Assembly: GCF_031143425.1 (NCBI RefSeq)
Contig: NC_090443.1
Coordinates: forward strand, 1,054,671,554 to 1,054,735,553
Reading direction: 5' to 3'
Source of the DNA: Pleurodeles waltl
Taxonomy: Eukaryota > Chordata > Amphibia > Caudata > Salamandridae
Length of the DNA stretch: 64,000 nt
The number at the start of each line of letters is the position of its first letter. The first letter of the stretch is position 1. This document shows positions 45,351 to 58,900 of the stretch, in pieces. A model generated the notes under the pieces. The model was not told the origin of the DNA and did no database searches. It saw only the letters and a program-made list of their open reading frames with translations. The translations under genes and the position numbers were made by a program.

Positions 45351-45513
45351 TTTTGGACACTGTAAGAAAAAAGGTTTTTTTTGGAGGGAAAACGTTTATA
45401 AAAAGGACCTGAAAAAAGTAGGAGCTGAGTTCTGGATTAATATAGAAGGAGAAGGATAAAGAGGAATCGATGCCAGTGGTTACGGGCAGTGCCTATCCGC
45501 ACTCATTGTCATC

Positions 45514-45606
45514 ATGACCGGAGGTGGGATGGAGCCTGATAGTACCAGCATGCAGAGGTTGTTGCAGGACTTGGCAACCGACCTGGTGCCTGGGCAGATT
45601 CACAAG
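45514..45606 (+). other. Open segment ending in a strong splice donor, unassigned
   Basis: An open frame (MTGGGMEPDSTSMQRLLQ, then DLATDLVPGQIHK) ends at cacaag|gtgagt, a near-consensus donor. The frame is also open upstream to at least ~45470. I recognise no protein. It may be an exon of a host gene, split from its next exon by the LINE that landed 34 bp downstream, or part of an unknown repeat. Confidence 0.2.
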
Positions 45607-45628
45607 GTGAGTAAATCTGTGGGTAAAA

Positions 45629-48600
45629 ATATCCATCAGATCCCCCGGGACTGCAGGGGTCTACTCTGGCGGATCTTGGGGCATTACTGCTGAGTCTCCC
45701 GTTGGGTTTACTGGTCTAGGGTGGCGACATGAATCTGGTAGCGGACTTGGGACTAGATAGACTATCACGTACGGTGGGGCCTGCTGCCCCAACAGCGCTG
45801 CGGTCCTTTATGGACTCTTTTGGCCTGGTGGATCTGTGGAGGGAGCAGAATCCCGGGACAAGGCAATTCACCTATTACTCAGTTCCCCACAACTGCTCGT
45901 CGAGGCTGGACTACCTGTTCACGGCGGGGGCTTCTGTGAGTAGGTTTCGGGAGGCAATGCACTACTCGAGAGGGATTTCAGACCATTTCAAGGTGGGGGG
46001 CACCCTGATCGGCCAATCGCGATCCTATTCGGTGCCGCCTCGGCTTGACCCTTGGCATCTGAGAGACAACTCCTTTGCTGATAAAATGAGGGAAAGGGCG
46101 ACCCAGTATTTCGAGGAGAATCTGGTATCCGTTGTCTCGGCATGTACACTGTGGGAAACCTTCAAAACTGTAATTAGCGGCCACGCACAGGACGTGATTG
46201 GCACCCAAAAAAAGGAGCGTAATATGCAAGCCGCAAACATTGAACGGGAAATAGCGACACTTAAGGCCCGCTTTGCCGCAGGTGGGGAGGCGGAGTGCGA
46301 TCTGCAGCACCAACTTTGACTCAAGCGTTATGAGCTGCGCGCCTTGGCTGAACAACATGCGCGGGCACATGTGTTGGCGACTCAGCGTGGGATATATGAT
46401 GTGGGTGACAAAGCTAATAAACTGCTGGCCTGGCTGGACGGGAGGGACCGTGAGAAATCTTGGGTCAGGGAGGTTAGGTCTGGGGAGGGTGCTATGTGTG
46501 GGACCAACGAGTCCATTGAGGAGGCCTTTGCGGCGTACTATGAGTAGGTTTATACCGCCGTGACTCGGATCACTGAGGCGGACTGTGCAGACCTCTTACG
46601 GGACATCCACTCCCAGAGCTCTCAGTAGAAGAGAGAAACCTGCTAGATGCTGAGCTGACGTAGGAGGAGGTTGCCGAGGCGTTGCGTGGGCTCCGAATCG
46701 GGTAAAGCGGCGGGACCAAATGGACTCCCAATGGAATTGTTCAAGTGGGGGGGAGCAGGGTCGTTCAACATATGCTGGCCATGTTTCGGGAGGCAAGGGA
46801 GGTGGGGGTATTGCAGCCAGATCAGCGGACAGTGACTGTCGTACTGATCCGGAAGAAGGGTAAGCCCCCGGAGATGTGTGCCTCCTACAAGCCCATCTCT
46901 CTTTTGAATGCAGAGGTCAAGGTCCTGGCGAAGGTCCTAGCAACCAGGCTTTGCACAAACATCACCAAGTTAATCCACTCGGATCAGTCGGGCTTAATGC
47001 CGTCCAGATCCACGCGTCTGAACTTGAGGAGGCTCTATGGGGTTCTGCATATGACGGCACACCAGAACAGTGATCAGGCAGCGCTGCTGTCCCTTGATGC
47101 AAAAATGGCCTTCGATGGCGTGTAATGGCCCTATATTATGGCGGTCTTTAGAAGGTTTGGAGTGGGCCTGCGGTTCCTGGCCTGGATTCGACTGCTATAT
47201 TGCGAACCGGTGGCTCGGGTGCAGGTCAGTGCGATGCTCTCCAGGTCCTTCGCTCTATATAGGGGCACCCATCAGGGATGTCCGCTCTCCCCGATCCTCA
47301 TCGCTTTGGCACTTGAGCCATTGGCCGGATCCTTTGATACGGGGCATTGATCCTGGAGCTACATGGGAGGAACGTGTCTCCCTGTACGCAGATGATATTC
47401 TGCTGTATGTTACCAGATCCCGATGGTCCATTGACAGGATTAAGCAGATTCTTTGCATATTTGGGGACCACTCCGGTTTTCGGATTAACTGGGCCTAGTT
47501 GTTGGTGTTCCCTTTGGCGGGGGACCCCAAACACCCCCTCGCCTTGCCCCCAGGGTGTGAAGCTCAGACCTCACAAGATGGGTTCAAATACTTCGGGATA
47601 TATGTGACCAGGAATTAAGAGCTTTTTCTCTGGGAAAACGTGCAGCCAGTGCTTGACAGATTTCATAGGGATGTGGCCCACTGGAGGACGCTGCCTCTCT
47701 CACTGGTGGGGAGAGCAGCCCTCTACAAGATGATGACTCTGCCTCGTCTACTATATGTTTTTCAGAACACCCCTTACGGGGTCACGGCGGAGGTGTTTCG
47801 CCAATTGGACCGTGACATTAGGCTGTTGCTGTGGGACGGCGGCAGTTCCCGTGTGGCACTGACGAAGCTGAAACTCGGGGTGTACGAGGGCGGGCTGGCT
47901 GTTCCGGACCCACTTCATTACTACTGGGCATCCCAGCTGGTGACTATTATTGACTGGGCCTTCGCGGACCATGGGGACTCGGCTTTTCGAGTAGACAGAC
48001 AGGTGATGGGTGGGGGCGGTTACGAGTGGGCCCATTACGCCCCTGAGAGTGGGAGAGCAATGCCAGTGCACACAGCGACGGTGGTGAAGGCATGGTGCAA
48101 CACTACCCGTTTCCTTAGTTGGAGTACCACCTTGACAGCGCGGACACCCTTGTGGTGTAGCGATATATTGGGTAACCTGCAGACTCTGGGCCGATTCCAC
48201 AGGTGGTTTCTGCTGGGGATTGAGCATTTGGGGGATGTCTGGAGAGGCCAGGCACTCGTAACCTTTGATGTCCTTCAGCAAGAATATGATATGGTGGGCT
48301 CAGAGCGATTCAGATACTTGCAGCTTTGCCATGTTCTGGGCAGATACGCTCTGGAGCACGAGCAGTTGCCTGAGGCAGCCCCCCTGGTCAACCATCTGCT
48401 GACGAAGCCTCCGGCGGCCAAGGCCATCTCCCTACTGTAGAAGTAATTGGTGAATAATTCCCCGGATCCGATGACTGCCCTGTGCACAAAATGGGAGGTG
48501 GACATAGGGGCCCTGGACGAAGAGGACTGGGGAGGCGAGACGGGGTCCTTCGGGTGGTGGCGATTAAAGCGCGATTTAGATTGATTCAGTTGCGGATACT

Positions 48601-49214
48601 ACACCATGCTTACTACTCCAGGGTGGTGTTGCATAAGATGGGCATAGCGCAAACCTCGCAGAGCCTGTGGCGATGCGGGTTGGAGGGTACATTCATTTTA
48701 TCATATACTATTGTCCTGCCCAGTCATACAGACATATTGGACAGGGATCGCCAGGGTGGCGGCCCGGGTGCTGGGGAGGGAGGTCCCGTTGGACCCAAAG
48801 CTGCTTCTGCTTAATGTGGCAGGGAAGGAAGTTTGGCCAAAACATCACGTACTATGGCTGGCTATCGCTGCAATTGTTGCCAAATGTAACATAGCGTGGG
48901 TGTGGGGTGGGAGATGGATCTGGATTGTTGCTGCAGCGCTGAAAAAGTAATCTATGAGAGCAGGGGCTGGGGTGGGAGAAAATATTGGAGGATGGGGGGC
49001 TTACAGGCACACGGTGTGACGAGTGGTGCGGTGGGTTCGGGCGATTTGGGACCGTGTGATTGAGGAATATAGAATATATGGAATATAGATAAATGCTATG
49101 ATTGGTTCATCTGTAACAGATCGCAGATGGGACTTGTATTGCTGTTCGCTATAATGTACAATGGCTGTTTTGTTGTTTAATAAAAAGAATAATAAAAAAT
49201 ATATATCCATCAGA
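45629..49214 (+). mobile_element. 5'-truncated L1/Tx1-like LINE with 12-bp target duplication
   Basis: The element (45641-49202) is flanked by ATATCCATCAGA at 45629-45640 and 49203-49214 and ends in an A-rich tail (aataaaaagaataataaaaa). The 5' end is lost inside the endonuclease domain (GGDMNLVADLGLDR, FTYYSVPHNCSSRLDYLF, SDH). The reverse transcriptase follows in pieces: GKAAGPNGLPMELFK (~46697), PISLLNAEVKVLAKVLATRL, DQSGLMPSRSTRLNLRRLYG, LSLDAKMAFDGV, YRGTHQGCPLSPILIALALE, and the catalytic SLYADDILLY (~47379). The C-terminal region is at 47640-48440 (FHRDVAHWRTLPLSLVGRAA). Stops and frameshifts (near 46318, 46547, 47123, 47499) inactivate it. Confidence 0.92.
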
Positions 49215-49429
49215 AATATGGTCTTTCTTTTAAATCTATTGGTAATATCTTTTAAATCACATTAGTGTTTAAATGAAAAGTAGGTTTCAAGTAGTGCAAA
49301 CATGATGTTTATTCTTATTATTTTTGTACACACAGATGGTATTCTTATGAAGCTAAACTATAAGGATTTATTCTTTGAACAGTGTGTGTTTTGATTATGA
49401 ATGCAAGCCTGAGGTGTAGAATGAGGTCC

Positions 49430-51830
49430 GGGTTAACCTCTTAGCTGCTGGGCCGTTTCCCCCCCCAGTGCTGAGCCCTTTTTTGGCTATTGGGGGTAGT
49501 TCGCACTTAGGCCTTCATAACTTTTTGTCCACATAAGCTATCCACGTCAAATTTGCATCCTGTTTTTCCAACATCCTAGGGATTCTAATGGTACCCAGAG
49601 TTTGTGGTTTCCCCTGGAGGAGACCAAGAAATTAGCCAAAATACAGTGAAAATTTAGTTTTTTTCAAAAACATTGGAAAAAAGGGCTGCCAAAGAAGGCT
49701 TGTGTTTTTTTCCCTGAAAATGGCAACAACAAAGGGTTTCTGGTGCTAAAATCACCATCTTACCACCTTTCAGGAACGGGCAGACTTGAATCAGAAACCC
49801 ACATTTTTCAACACAAATTTGGCATTTTACTGGGACATACCCCATTTTTACTATTTTTGGTGCTTTCAGCCTCCTTCCAGTTAGTGACAGGAATGGGTGT
49901 GAAACCAATGCTGGATCCCGGAAAGCTAAACATTTCTGAAAAGTAGACAAAATTCTGAATTCAGCAAGGGGTCATTTGTGTAGATCCTACAAGGTTTTCC
50001 TACAGAAAATAACAGCTGAAATAAAAAAATATTGAAATTGAGCTGAAAACAACAGCCATTTATCTTAATGTTCTACTCTGTGACTTTTTCCTGCGATGTC
50101 AGATTTTTTAAAGCAATATACCGTTATGTCTGCTGGACTCTTCTGGTTGCGGGGATATATAGGGCTTGTAGGTTCATCAAGAACCCGAGGTACCCAGAGC
50201 CAATAAATGAGCTGTACCCTGCAGTTGGTTTTCATTCTATACTGGGTATACAGCAATTCATTTGCTGAAATATTAAGAGTGAAAAATAGGTATCAAGAAA
50301 ACCTTTGCATTTCCAAAATGTGCTCAAGATAAGGTTTTGAGGAGCAGTGGTTATTTGCACATCTCTGAATTCCGGGGTGCCCATACTAGCATGTGAATTG
50401 CAGGGCATTTCTCAAATAGACGTCTTTTTTACACACTCTTATATTTGGAAGGAAAAAATGTAGAGAAAGATAAGGGGCAATCACACTTGTTTTGCTATTC
50501 TATGTTCCCCTAAGTCTCCCGTTAAAAATGATACCTCACTTGTGTGGGTAGGCCTAGCGCCCGCGACAGGAAGTGCCCCAAAACACAACGTGGACACATC
50601 CCATTTTTTGACAGAAAACAGAGCTGTTTTTTGCAAAGTGCCTACCTGTAGGTTTTGGCCTCTAGCTCAGCCGGCACCTAGGGAAACCTACCAAACCTGT
50701 GCATTTTTTAAAACTAGAGACCTAGGGGAATCCAAGATGGGGTAAGTTGTGGGGCTCTGACCAGGTTCTGTTAACCAGAATCCTTTGCAAACCTCAAAAT
50801 GTGGCTAAAAAAACACGTTTTCCTCACATTTCGGTGACAGAAAGTTCTGGAATCTGAGAGGAGCCACAAATTTCCTTCCACCCAGCGTTCCCCCAAGTCT
50901 CCCGATAAAAATGATACCTCACTTGTGTGGGTAGGCCTAGGGCGCGGGACAGGAAATGCCCCAAAACCCAACGTGGACACATCCCATTTTTTGACAGAAA
51001 ACAGAGCTGTTTTTTGCAAAGTGCCTACCTGTAGATTTTGGCCTCTAGCTCAGCCGGTACCTAGGGAAACCTACCAAACCTGTGCATTTTTGAAAACTAG
51101 AGACCTAAGGGAATCCAAGATGGGGTGAGTTGTGGGGCTCTGACCGGGTTCTGTTACCCAGAATCCTTTGCAAACCTCAAAATGTGGCTAAAAAAACACG
51201 TTTTCCTCACATTTCGGTGACAGAAAGTTCTGGAATCTGAGAGGAGCCTCAAATTTCCTTCCACCCAGCGTTCCCCCAAGTCTCCCGATAAAAATGGTAC
51301 CTGACTTGTGTGGGTAGGCCTGGTGCCCGCGACAGGAATAGATCACACAACGGGTCAATGTTGGTCCTTACATGAGGCAGCTGTTGACCCAGGGGTGATC
51401 CATTCCTGACGCAGGCACTAGGTGTAGGCACTCAAGTGGGGTAGTGTTTTTATCAGGACAGGTGAGGAATCACTGGGTGGTAGGAATTTTGTGGATCCCA
51501 GCATATTCCTGTAGTTTGTGTGACAGAAATGCGAGAAAAATAGAGTTTTTATTCAACATTTCAGCTTTGCAGGGTATTCTGGGTAAGAAAACTTTGGGGA
51601 ATCCACACAAGTCACACCTCTGTGGACTCCCCCGAATGTCTAGTTTCCAGAAATGTTTGGGTTTACTGTGTTTCTCTATATGGCCGCCGAACCCAGGACC
51701 AAAAACACAGGTTCCTGCCTTACAAAACCAGTTTGTTTTGCGATAGATAATTTTGATGTCTCCACAATACGATTTGGGCGGTGGAATTTGGGGCTGAACT
51801 AAATTGGGGAGCTCCCAAGAGAGCACTCTC
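49430..51830 (+). mobile_element. Interspersed repeat element, possibly piggyBac-like
   Basis: The left boundary looks like TTAA followed by CCTCTTAGCTGCTGGGCC, which resembles a piggyBac-type end beside its TTAA target. The interior has low coding capacity and includes the 383-bp tandem duplication. No matching right end was found, so the class and the right limit are tentative. Confidence 0.35.
50512..51340 (+). repeat. 383-bp tandem repeat (just over two copies)
   Basis: Unit starts at 50512, 50895 and 51278 are offset by exactly 383 bp. Copies share aagtctcccgttaaaaatga/aagtctcccgataaaaatg, acatcccattttttgacag and ctctagctcagccggcac. The third copy is cut after ~60 bp. Identity between the two full copies is high by eye. 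Confidence 0.9.
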
Positions 51831-52720
51831 TCTCTCTGCTTGCCACCGCATTCACCTGCTCTCTGGGTTGGGCTAACCCACTATTACCCAGTTGCACAGA
51901 CTGCTTGCGAAGGGACAGCAGGACTGTCCTCATCACCTCCCTCATAATTTACTGGAAGATGAGTTATCGAATGGGACTCCTCCGACTGAAAAATCACTCC
52001 CAGAGTCTGCGCCATTGTCCTATCCCTCAGATGCTGTCTCAGTATCTGATGTCTTAGTCTCTGAGCCTATGTCAGAGCTGTCCTCTATAACCTGAGTGAC
52101 GGCAGCAGTCATCCATCAAGATGCCATCTCTGCTATTGGCTAAACTGTTGCTCTAAAACACTAGCCTACGTAGACAGTCACAAAATCGATGGTGTGTGTG
52201 AGATACGTGCAACAGTAGAGGCCACCTTACCTGCGCTTCTTCCCTCAATCAGCACATACTTTCAAGACACTCAAAAAACACCTTGTCACATACCATTCGT
52301 CACAGTCTTTAGCACCTCCTGCGCCCAGTCCAACAATCATTATTGGTGCTCCCACTCCCTCCTCCTCGGATTCCCTCATTACCACCCAGCAAAAGTGCCC
52401 TTCATCTCTCCATAGCCGCCCTCCACCCCGCACATACATTTCATTGGTATTATAGCGCAGGCATTGGCTGACTTTACTAATGTACTCAGCTATTTACATA
52501 AAATACAGATTTGCTCTTTGCAGTAGGCATATAAACCTTCTGTGCTTCTTTATGGCACTAAAACTGCCACTAGACAAGTCTGACCCTTTTGTAGCAGAAA
52601 CATAATCACAATACTTACTTGACTTTTGTATTGCTGCCTAAAAGGTACAGTTGAAAAGCGTCAGTTGAAGTATGTGCATTGCTTTGAAGACGCAAGCTGC
52701 AACTGCAAGACAACTGGTGG
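51831..52720. other. Unassigned stretch
   Basis: A 67-codon Ser/Pro/Glu-rich frame at 51892-52095 could be a transposase N-terminal fragment of the preceding element, but no domain is recognisable. The remainder shows nothing. Confidence 0.35.
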
Positions 52721-52721
52721 C

Positions 52722-53867
<1,146 letters not shown>

Positions 53868-55324
53868 TAGCGTGGGCGTCGGTTAAGTAGTTGTACAGGG
53901 TCTAATGAAGGAGTGCATCTCGAGATCCATAGATCAATTCAAGCAGTCTACCCATCACTTTTTAGTTTACTTCAGTACCACACCGTAGACGCGGCGGATA
54001 TACCCAGACGTGTGTGCCACTGGAGCCAACCAGGGCAACACCGGTCTTACATTGCTTATGTTCAAGTGCAGGCAGTTTGGGCTGGACTGCTCCTGTTGGA
54101 TTAATTTGCGTTGTACTTGGTCCAAAATGAGGTGGCAACAATGCTGGCTGGGGGTGCGGCCCGAGTAATTGCCAGTGGGTGAGATTAATCCAAGCACCCC
54201 ATCCATCACGTTTTGAATACTTGATTGGGACAGATATGCCCAGACGTGGGTCCCATGCGCACTGTGCCAGCTGCACCACACTGCATCTGACGCAAAAGCC
54301 CAAACTGAGTGAAACTGGTCTTGGGTGCTTGTGTTCCAGTTCTTGTTCTACACAAATAAGTGTGATGGCCTAGAAACGATCGGTCCTTGATTCAAGCCCT
54401 TCCGGATATCTTACAGGGTTATTTGAAATAATAGCAGAAGACACCTCACACCCTAAATGGTGGCATGCTTCATTATAGGTGTCTTTCCTCATCTGGGTAG
54501 GTGTATATCACTCGAATGGGCTCAAACAAAATAAGGGAGCTCGCCATAAGATATTATTCTGAACAGATGCAGGGTAGGTATAACCTGGATATTTATTTTT
54601 ATTCAATTAGTATATATATCATAGTTAAAAAAACAAAGTTGAGTTGATTAATGAAAGCACAGTGGTTTCGACATCCAGCATCCTATATTGCCTACATGGT
54701 TCAGTTGAAAAAGGTTTGCCCTAGTTGGTCACTCAACTTTCACTAGGGCCCCTAAACCTCCCTGCTTATCTCGTCTTGGTTATAGAAAAGTGTGGGTCTT
54801 CTGCTGGGCGTACAGTTTCAAAAGTACATAGTAAAGCAAGTAACATTTCTCTTGATAAGGCCATGATAACACCTGTTAGTAGACAGATCTGCTGTATATA
54901 CCTTTTGCAGAACTGATCAAGTTGAAAACAAAACTTCCTTGCTGAGCAATCTCCTGGAGACCCTCCTGAGCTCTGGTAAGTAGATGCTCCATATGCTCAT
55001 AGGTGCCTCTTCTTCCTGCACAAAAACAATCCTGCCTGCAACCCATGCACCCTTGTAGGATGGCGCAAGAGTGCCGGCATTGGTGCTAGACAGCCAAAAG
55101 TGTGCCAGCTCTCGGAAAGGACAGGAATGCGCTGTATATTGGTAAATACGATGCCTTCCAGCCCCTTCCCTTTCACCCAGCGAGCACAGCAAGATAGCTG
55201 TGTTGCATGAATTTTTGATAAATTTGCCCCTAGTTTGCATTGCCGTATTTTTACCTTATTTATACATCTACTTATGTATATGATTATGTCAAGATGTTCC
55301 TAAAGTGATGTTGGAAATTCCACC
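53868..55324. other. Unassigned; two similar ~115-bp segments
   Basis: Two segments resemble one another in direct orientation (~53930-54010 with tatacccagacgtgtg and ~54182-54260 with tatgcccagacgtggg), about 245 bp apart. They look like diverged tandem copies of an unknown repeat. No gene was recognised. Confidence 0.4.
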
Positions 55325-55364
55325 TTAAATACGATACAGCATAAAAGGGCTGTCAATTGACCAC

Positions 55365-55601
55365 TTGTCAGGAGAGAGAGACACTTCCCCAAGGTTGCAG
55401 ATGAGCACGGCGCCAGAGTCCATCTTGACAGAAGACACTTCCACCAAGATTCTCAGAGGGGCTGCGAAGCACTCCATTCTGCCTTCACAAACTGCTGTAA
55501 GGATTGCGTTCTCGCACAGAGGCAATCTCCTAGCTCTTGGCCTTGTGCTTGAAATAGCTGATAAGCTTTTCCAAACAGACAACGAAGTCTGTTGTCCAGG
55601 T
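55365..55601 (+). other. Open segment ending in a splice donor, unassigned
   Basis: The + frame (TSTKILRGAAKHSI, TAVRIAFSHRGNLLALG) stays open up to gtccag|gtatgc, and the reverse frame is also open. AFSHRGNLLA looks loosely like a WD40 strand, but one such word is weak evidence, and I see no clear acceptor. It may be chance or part of a repeat. Confidence 0.15.
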
Positions 55602-55929
55602 ATGCGCTCCACCTCCGAAACTCAGGCTTTTCATTCATTTGCTAGAAATAGCATAGTACTTAGAGACAGCACAGTGAGGGTGTTAAGGCCTTTAAATTGT
55701 GATGTTGTAATTTTTCCCTTTTATCACTGTTATTGAAAAGCTTAGCTGCTTTTTGTCTTCAGTGTTGATGCCAATATAGTGTGCACTAGATCCTGGAGTT
55801 TCAAAATATCAATTTTAAAATGAATATGTTGAAATGCGTATTCTATTTCTAGTGATCTTGAATGTGTAAATCATTAATGAATGATCGTTTGGATTATCAC
55901 TACTCCCTGTTAGTAACCCAAAAGCAATG

Positions 55930-58900
55930 ACACCACTCCAGTATGTATCAGGTGGCGTTCTGCAGGGCAGCAACAACCTGTGTTTCCAATTCAGCGCTGG
56001 TGCATTAAACTAAGTTCACTCGTGTCAACTGTGAAAGCAAACACTGCAGAGCTGAGCTGAAGACTCAGTTTACGCAAAAGTTTCACTTTGGCATACAATA
56101 TTGGGATACACTTTACAGTCCATTTTTCAGTTCCTTACTTTGAAATGGGTTGACCCTTATGGAGTTTAGCAAACGTTACAAAGAGTTGGTTAGTTTTGCA
56201 GAAGGACATAGTCCTGTCAATATAGTACATGAGTGTTGCATGACTTCTAAGGATGGCAGTGCCCTATCTGGTATCAAATTGGGTTGTGGAAGAAACATAC
56301 ACAGTGCAATGTAGTTGATGTGGAAAGATGAGATTACCTTGGACAAGAATTGTGGATTCATTCTAAGGACCACCCTGTCCTTGTGCACTCAAATGAATTG
56401 TTCTAGGATAGTGAGTGCTTTAAACTCACTGATACATCTAAGCAGGGTTATGGCTACTAAGAAACCCACTTTCCAGGATAGAAAGTGTAGGTTGTGAGTG
56501 TGGAAAGGGTTCAAATGGTGGACTCATGAGCTTTCTGAGAACTATGTTAAGCTTCCACCCAGGGGGCTGGAGGAGTTCTTGGGGGTATTACCTTTTTAAC
56601 TCCTTCCATGAACTCCTTAAACAAAGGGATTTGAAGAGCGATGACTTGAACCCTGAACTTGAAAGGGTCTAATTGTCTTGAGATGCAATAAAAGATCAAT
56701 CTCTACCACTTGGCTACATAACACGCACATGTAATAGATCTATGAAGCTCACACCACATACCCTCCAGGGAGGGTTAGTTACCCAGACTTCAAGGTCTCA
56801 GGTGCCAGATCGCTAGGTTGAGCTACTAGGGGTCTGGATGCCTGATTTGTCCTTATGTTACTGCATAAGAAGATCGGCCCTTATTGCTACACTCTTGGGG
56901 GTGGGACACTGATGGACATCTCCAGGAGCAGGAAGTACCAGGGCTGTTTGACCCAGTTGGAGGCCACTAGAATGAGGGTCATGGACACCTGCCTCACTGT
57001 CCACATAATGTACAGGATGAGTGGGGAAAGAGGAAAAGCGTAGACAAATATCCCCTTGACCAGTTTACCCAAAGTGCATTGACTATGGATGTGGGTATCT
57101 GGAGGCGAAGCTTGGGCATTTTGTGGTTTCTGCGGGAGGTCGATGACTGGGATTCTCCACCATTGGAAGTACTTTTCGTAGGACTTCTGGGAGGAGTTAG
57201 CACTCGTGGACTCGTTGAGACTGCCTGCTTAGCATGTTCGCAAAGTCTTTGTTCACCCCCGGCAGGTGCTTCATGCACAGTTGGATCTTGTTGCCCTGTT
57301 GCCTATCTGTGCTAGAGCAGACAGCAGGGGGGAGGAGTACCCCCCACGCTTCTGTATTTACTACATGGCTGTCATGTTGTCATTCATTATGAAAACGACT
57401 TTGCCCCGGACAAGCTTGAAAAAATGCTTTCAGAGCTAGGCAGATGGCCAATAATTCTAGGTTGTTGATATACTGACCCTGATGCTGAGGGATCTAGGTA
57501 CCTTGCGTGGTCATGTTGGGGAGTTGTGCACCGTCACCTGGTGAGTGATGCATTAGTGGTGATGGTCACCTGTGGAAGTGGGTCCAAGAATGGCCTGCCA
57601 AGCAATAGGTTGTTGCTCTTTTACCACTGCAGAAGTGTCACATGCTGGCCTTTAGCACCACTAGAGCTTTCCAGTGACCATTCGCTTGCGACCATTGCCT
57701 TGCTAGGCATTCTAGGAGTGGGTGCATGTTTAGTGTGGCATGTGGCCAATGGCTATGCAAGAAACCTTCATACCTACGAGCTCAATTACAGTTCTTACAG
57801 TGATTGACTAAAGGACTGAAAAAGAGGCAACAGCTGCTGAAATGCCATCCACCTTTGCTGGTTGGGATATGCTTTCCCTGTGACAGGGTTTAACTCTAAG
57901 CCCAAGATGGACTGGATCTTTTGGGGCACAAGGTAGGATTCTTTAGGTTTATGGTGAACCTGCTGTGAATTAGGAATATTACTGTGTTAGTGTGTGCTAG
58001 GCATTGGTGCCTTCTGCTTTTGATCAGTTAGCCATCAACGTACGGAAAGACATGAGGGCTGCCTTTGCGGAGATGCATGGCCAACACTGCCAGGCCCTTC
58101 GTGAACACCCAGAGAGCCATAGTACCTACAAAGGGTAGCGCTTTGAATTGGTGATGTTGTCCACTTACCACACGACAAAGGTACTGGTGATGGGCAGAGT
58201 GGACAGATATAGGAAAATAGGCGTCCTTCAGATATAGTGCTGTCATGAATTCTCCTTCTTGGAGGAACAGGATGATGTCGCGTAGGATTGTCATGAAAGT
58301 GCTGAGACAGGCTGGACCACTTTAGCAATCTCAGGTCTAGAATGGGCCGGAGGGAACCGTCAATCTTTAGAATGAGGATTAGAACTAGTGCACGCCTTTG
58401 CCTCGGTGTGGTGGCATGACCTGTATTGCCCCCTTTTGGAGAAGTGCTTGAACCTCCTCTTCCAGAAGTGCAAGGTCTTGTCTGAGGCTGTGACCACAAG
58501 GTGGTATGTTTGGGAGGCAGAAATCCAGGTACCAGACCTGCTGTCTACTGCTAAAATTAAATGGTTTGAGTTAATTTCCTGCCAGCCCGGCCTTTCTTGT
58601 TGTTACCTCTGTAACCATCCCTTGTATGTCATCTTCCTGCCTGAGACTCATGAAAGCCCTGCTGCTGCTGTTGCTGGTGTTAGTAGGTTTGTGCTTAACC
58701 AGGAGGTGTGGTCTTGTTGTCTATGAAACGGGTCCCTTGGAATGGTGGTTTGCAGGTCACCCATGGACTGTGCTATCTCTATATCCTTTGTTTATTCCAG
58801 CATCTCATCCTCTTGGGGCCCCAAGATGTGCTCCACATCGAATGGAATGTTGAGGAGGGGCTTTCGTGCCGGTTTAAACCCTGAGATCATAGCCATGCAA

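Noticed and set aside
55365..55601. WD40-like exon
   Set aside because: Only one short WD40-like word, no clear acceptor, and both strands are open; kept only as a very low-confidence open segment.
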